A stretch of 64,000 nucleotides of DNA from JAFGGG01 sp964634205 (GTDB taxonomy: Bacteria; Spirochaetota; Spirochaetia; SZUA-6; RPPD01). Numbering within the stretch: the stretch's first letter is position 1; the number at the start of each line of letters is the position of its first letter. The stretch covers positions 1-64,000 of the forward strand of contig CAZWKE010000011.1 of the NCBI GenBank assembly GCA_964634205.1, given 5' to 3'. The position numbers and the translations under genes were made by a program. The notes under the pieces were generated by a model. It had not been told where the DNA came from. It searched no databases and was given only the letters and a program-made list of their open reading frames with translations. Below, piece after piece: positions 60,775 to 64,000 of this stretch.

Positions 60775-62007
60775 CTAAAAAAATTCCTGGAACCACTCCT
60801 TTATCTTGCTGAATGTTCCCCGCCCCCGGTCCCTGCGCTGCAGGTCCAAACCGGCCGTTTCCTCGCGCCGTGCGCCGTATAAAAGCAGCCCGACCGCGGT
60901 TGCGTACTCCGGGCTGGAATATTCTTCCACCAATCCCCCCAGTTTCATGGGATAGCCCACGCGTACCGGCAGGCCGAAGGTCTCGGTGGCCAACTCCGTA
61001 ACGCCGGGCAATAAGGCCCCGCCGCCTACCACCACCACACCGCCGCCCAGGCGGTTTAGATATCCCTTGTTCTCTATCTGTTCGCGGGTCAGCCTGAATA
61101 TCTCTTCCATGCGCGGCTGGATAATCTGGGCGATACGCTTGCGCGAAATCCGCTCAGGAGGCCTTCCCCCGACCCGCGGGATCTGTACCTCTTCATCCTC
61201 GGCCAGCATGTCCATGTAACAACAACCCGCCTCCTGCTTGATTTTCTCGGCCGAATCCAGGGGCGTTTTCAGCATAATGGAAAGATCGCTGGTTACCTGG
61301 TCTCCGCCGATGGAAAGGATCGAGCTGTGGTAGGGGGAGCCCTCGATATGCACCAGGATGTTGGTGGTCCCCCCGCCGAGGTCGATCATGAGCACCCCAA
61401 GCTCCTTCTCGTCCTGGGACAGCACGGCCCGTGATGCGGCCAGTGACTCAAAAATAAGCTCATTCACCTTAAAGCCGGCGCGGTTTACGCTTTTCATGAT
61501 GTTCTGCGCGGCGGACAGCGAGCCGGTCACAATATGCACCTCCGACTCAAGCCGGACACCGATCATACCGGCGGGGTTCTTAATCCCGCCCTGGTCGTCC
61601 ACAATATACTCCTGCGGAATGACATGCAGAATAACGCGGTCCATGGGAATGACGATGGCCTTGGCCGCGTCGATGACCCGTTCCACGTCCTCTTTTATAA
61701 TTTCGCGACCCTTACCGGTAACGGCCACCACGCCGCGGGAGTTGATCCCCTCGATATGGGCCCCGGAAATACCGGTAAAGACCTCGCTTACCTCGCGCCC
61801 GGACATCATCTCCGCCGCTTCGATGGCCTCTACAATGGATTTTACGGTTGACTCTATATTGATAATAATACCGCGGCGCAGTCCCCTGGTAGGACTTGAG
61901 CCGACGCCGGTGACTTCAAGCGTATTGTTTTCTCCGTATTGGCCGATTACGGCACACACCTTGGTGGTCCCGATATCCAGGCCGACAATCACTTCATCCT
62001 GAGGCAA
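60775..62007 (-). CDS. ftsA: cell division protein FtsA
   Basis: A 410-residue actin-like ATPase: VGLDIGTTKVCAVIG, the SHS2 1C domain, LMIDLGGGTTNILVH, VVVGGGALLPGVTELATETF. The C-terminus FSKIKEWFQEFF is the membrane-binding amphipathic helix. TTG start with GGAGG nine bases upstream. Confidence 0.96.
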   Translation of the reverse strand: MPQDEVIVGLDIGTTKVCAVIGQYGENNTLEVTGVGSSPTRGLRRGIIINIESTVKSIVEAIEAAEMMSGREVSEVFTGISGAHIEGINSRGVVAVTGKGREIIKEDVERVIDAAKAIVIPMDRVILHVIPQEYIVDDQGGIKNPAGMIGVRLESEVHIVTGSLSAAQNIMKSVNRAGFKVNELIFESLAASRAVLSQDEKELGVLMIDLGGGTTNILVHIEGSPYHSSILSIGGDQVTSDLSIMLKTPLDSAEKIKQEAGCCYMDMLAEDEEVQIPRVGGRPPERISRKRIAQIIQPRMEEIFRLTREQIENKGYLNRLGGGVVVVGGGALLPGVTELATETFGLPVRVGYPMKLGGLVEEYSSPEYATAVGLLLYGARREETAGLDLQRRDRGRGTFSKIKEWFQEFF

Positions 62008-62011
62008 TAGC

Positions 62012-62818
62012 TTATTCCTCCTTCATTTTATACACAAGCTCGCCCGTTCTAAAATCCAGATCGTGTACTTTTTGTAAAATACCCTCTTGCTGTAAAAGAT
62101 TCAAGGCAAGGAGAATATATTTAATCAGGCCGGCGTTAATCCTCCTGCCGACCAGCACCCCCTTGGAATAGCTTAAGGGATAGAGAATATATTCGAAATC
62201 ACCGTTCCCGTTTTTCACCACCTTAATTTCCGATATCAGACTCTGCAGATCGGGATTCTCCCGGCTGATGCGCCCCAACTCTTTTAAAAAGGGAAGAATT
62301 TCCGCGGGCAGACGCATGCCCAACGTAAGGTTTTGAAACTTCAGTCCGGAAAGCACGGGAAGGTTCCAGTCCGTGATCATGTCCGAAATCTGGAAGATTA
62401 TTCCTTCTTCATCCACGGCCGCGGGGATGGTCTTGTTCTGGTAATTCACCAGGGCCAAAAGCAGCGGGACCCTCCCCTTCAGGGTTACCTTCAGCGTATC
62501 GGGAAAAATCTTTTCCACATTGACTCCTTTTACCAGCGGGTGAGCCATCAGCCTGTTCCTTATCTGTGCCGTATTAATAAGGAAATAATACTCCTTTCTT
62601 GTTATTCCTGCAATACGTAATATCTCCTGCTTGCTTAAGGCTACATCACTCTGGATGACGACATTCTTCAACAGAATGCGCGGCGCGATAAAAAAATGGA
62701 AAAACAGCTCGGCCAGGGAAAATACCACCAGAATGATGATAATACCCCACAGCATTTTGCGCATAAAGCCGTCGGAGCGTTGTTTTTTCTTTGATGTGAA
62801 TGTCAGTACATCAGCCAC
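62012..62818 (-). CDS. ftsQ: cell division protein FtsQ/DivIB
   Basis: A 268-residue single-pass protein: cytoplasmic basic start, helix (MLWGIIIILVVFSLAELFFH), POTRA domain (NVVIQSDVALSKQEILRIAG) and beta domain. GTG 62818 is chosen because AAGGGG lies six bases upstream; an earlier GTG adds seven residues. It overlaps the ftsW stop by eight bases. Confidence 0.88.
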   Translation of the reverse strand: MADVLTFTSKKKQRSDGFMRKMLWGIIIILVVFSLAELFFHFFIAPRILLKNVVIQSDVALSKQEILRIAGITRKEYYFLINTAQIRNRLMAHPLVKGVNVEKIFPDTLKVTLKGRVPLLLALVNYQNKTIPAAVDEEGIIFQISDMITDWNLPVLSGLKFQNLTLGMRLPAEILPFLKELGRISRENPDLQSLISEIKVVKNGNGDFEYILYPLSYSKGVLVGRRINAGLIKYILLALNLLQQEGILQKVHDLDFRTGELVYKMKEE

Positions 62819-63932
62819 GAAGCGCCCCTTCCGCGGCACCGTTCCTGCGGGAAAGCCCCAGCAGGATACCGCACATTAACAGGGTAATGACGATGGACGA
62901 ACCGCCGTGTGAAAAAAACGGCAATGGAATACCGGTGGTGGGAATCAATCCCGCCACCACGAACATATTCAAAAGCGCCTGAACCAGAATGCAGGAGGTA
63001 ATACCGAATGCCAGAAAAAATGGAAATCCTTCCTTGCTGTTCCGGGCAATACCGAAACCGCGCATGCCGAACAGCACAAACAAAACAATGATAAAAAACA
63101 ACCCGATAAATCCCAGCTCCTCTCCGACCACTGAAAAGATAAAGTCCGAACTGGCCTCGGGCAGGTATTTTTTCTGTACGCCCATGCCCATGCCCTTGCC
63201 CCACATCCCGCCGCTGGTCAGCGAAATACGCGAAACAATTATCTGGTACCCCGTTCCCTGTGAATTGCTTGCCGGGTCCAGAAAAGCCATGATCTTCTCT
63301 ACCCAGTAGGTTTTGGTGAACATGATGATGATCCCGATCGGAAGCACCACGGTTGCCACGTAGATAAAATACATCAGCCTGATTTTGGCGATATAGAACA
63401 TGGAAACCGCGATAAAAAACACAAAGGCCGCGGTGGAAAGGTCATTCTGCAGGAAGATAACCACCACAAACAGCGAGACAATAATCAGGGGCGGAAGCAG
63501 CGAGTTTAAGGGATCGTTCAGCTTTTTTTCCTTTTTATCCAGGATCGAGGCCAGGTAGAGAATCAGGGCCAGTTTTACGTATTCCGAAGGCTGGAACGAA
63601 TAGTCGAAAAAGAAGATCCAGCGGCGCGCGCCGTTGATACTTTTGCCCAGGCCGGGCACAAACGGAAGCAGCGAGATAAAAAAGGCGCTTACCAATACCA
63701 CGGGAATGCTTCTTCTTATCAAATCCAGCGGTGCCCTTGAAATCAGGTAGGCCAGAAACCCGCCCAGTACCAGCCAGACGATCTGTTTGTTAAAAAAGTA
63801 CTGGGGGTTCTTCCCCAGCTTTTCCGCGTGAAAATAGGAGGCCGAAAACAGGACGGCAATCCCCACCCCAAACAGCAGAATAATAATGACCATTAGAAAA
63901 TAATCGATCTGTCCTCTGCGGATCTTCTCCAA
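62811..63932 (-). CDS. ftsW: peptidoglycan polymerase FtsW (SEDS family)
   Basis: A 373-residue SEDS protein with about ten membrane helices. SINGARRWIFFFDYSFQPSE, the ion/catalytic-loop region SDFIFSVVGEELGFIGLFFI and TGIPLPFFSHGGSSIVITLL are diagnostic. It polymerises septal glycan with a class B PBP. TTG start. RodA is the alternative, less likely between mraY and ftsQ. Confidence 0.93.
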   Translation of the reverse strand: MEKIRRGQIDYFLMVIIILLFGVGIAVLFSASYFHAEKLGKNPQYFFNKQIVWLVLGGFLAYLISRAPLDLIRRSIPVVLVSAFFISLLPFVPGLGKSINGARRWIFFFDYSFQPSEYVKLALILYLASILDKKEKKLNDPLNSLLPPLIIVSLFVVVIFLQNDLSTAAFVFFIAVSMFYIAKIRLMYFIYVATVVLPIGIIIMFTKTYWVEKIMAFLDPASNSQGTGYQIIVSRISLTSGGMWGKGMGMGVQKKYLPEASSDFIFSVVGEELGFIGLFFIIVLFVLFGMRGFGIARNSKEGFPFFLAFGITSCILVQALLNMFVVAGLIPTTGIPLPFFSHGGSSIVITLLMCGILLGLSRRNGAAEGALRG

Positions 63933-63952
63933 ACCCTGATTTCCGCCTTTCT

Positions 63953-64000
63953 CTATTGTATTTTCAGCGTGGAAAGCCCCAACAGCGCGAACAGTCCGCC
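63953..64000 (-). CDS. mraY: phospho-MurNAc-pentapeptide transferase MraY, C-terminal end only
   Basis: The last 15 codons are visible and read GGLFALLGLSTLKIQ before TAG. This matches the MraY C-terminus (ALxGLSTLKIR). The remainder is beyond the right edge. It makes lipid I in the mraY-ftsW-ftsQ-ftsA-ftsZ order. Confidence 0.8.
   Translation of the reverse strand, partial: GGLFALLGLSTLKIQ

Overview
The window comes from a spirochaete chromosome, most like the Treponema/Spirochaeta branch; this rests on gene content and order because no 16S rRNA is present. Spirochaete markers are a FlaB-type core flagellin, the collar protein FlbB, FlbD, a CheC-like FliY, FlhF/FlhG with a sigma-28 gene, and a hook protein carrying the lysine/cysteine pair used for spirochaetal hook cross-linking. 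Base composition is near 50% G+C. I see no IS element, prophage, CRISPR array or rRNA, and no gene-free stretch longer than 300 bases. From about 13.7 kb to the right edge almost every gene is on the minus strand, so the text below follows transcription from right to left. Right edge (64.0-57.8 kb): division and wall genes mraY (partial)-ftsW-ftsQ-ftsA-ftsZ, then xerD and a TPR lipoprotein. 57.8-51.8 kb: dprA, topA, xerC and hslV-hslU. 51.7-28.7 kb: one nearly gap-free motility cluster. It holds the rod and MS-ring genes (flgB, flgC, fliE, fliF), switch and export ATPase (fliG-fliH-fliI-fliJ), flbB and fliK, hook (flgD, flgE), flbD, stator (motA, motB, fliL), switch (fliM, fliY), export gate (fliO-fliP-fliQ-fliR-flhB-flhA) and flhF-flhG. 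28.6-24.0 kb: a membrane protein with a TVEG tandem repeat, interrupted by an assembly gap, then sigma-28, a FapA/DUF342 protein and two small orphan proteins. 23.9-20.2 kb: ffh, rpsP, khpA, rimM, trmD and rplS, the last with a long charged tail. 20.2-16.9 kb: a FliK-like protein, a stand-alone FlhB C-terminal domain, a degenerate HD-GYP protein, yraN, a 55-residue FlgM-like anti-sigma candidate and a small Cys-rich protein. Left part (16.9-0 kb): strands are mixed. It contains coaD, rpmF-acpP-rnc, a CCA-adding enzyme, the flaB flagellin behind a good sigma-28 promoter, a large orphan protein, an SPFH-like/HIT pair, a HAD hydrolase, an HD-GYP protein, an ABC-F ATPase, a PLP trans-sulfuration enzyme, an aldolase-family protein, an L-2-hydroxyglutarate oxidase-like flavoprotein and a partial initiator tRNA. 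Functionally the window joins division, periplasmic flagellum assembly and translation/secretion. It holds what looks like a complete late-gene circuit: sigma-28, a FlgM candidate and a sigma-28-type promoter on flaB. The most useful observations are that 55-residue FlgM-like gene, two motility genes (fliR and fliO) whose true starts appear to be ATA and CTG, an internal promoter with a palindrome before the export-gate genes, and the repeat array that broke the assembly.
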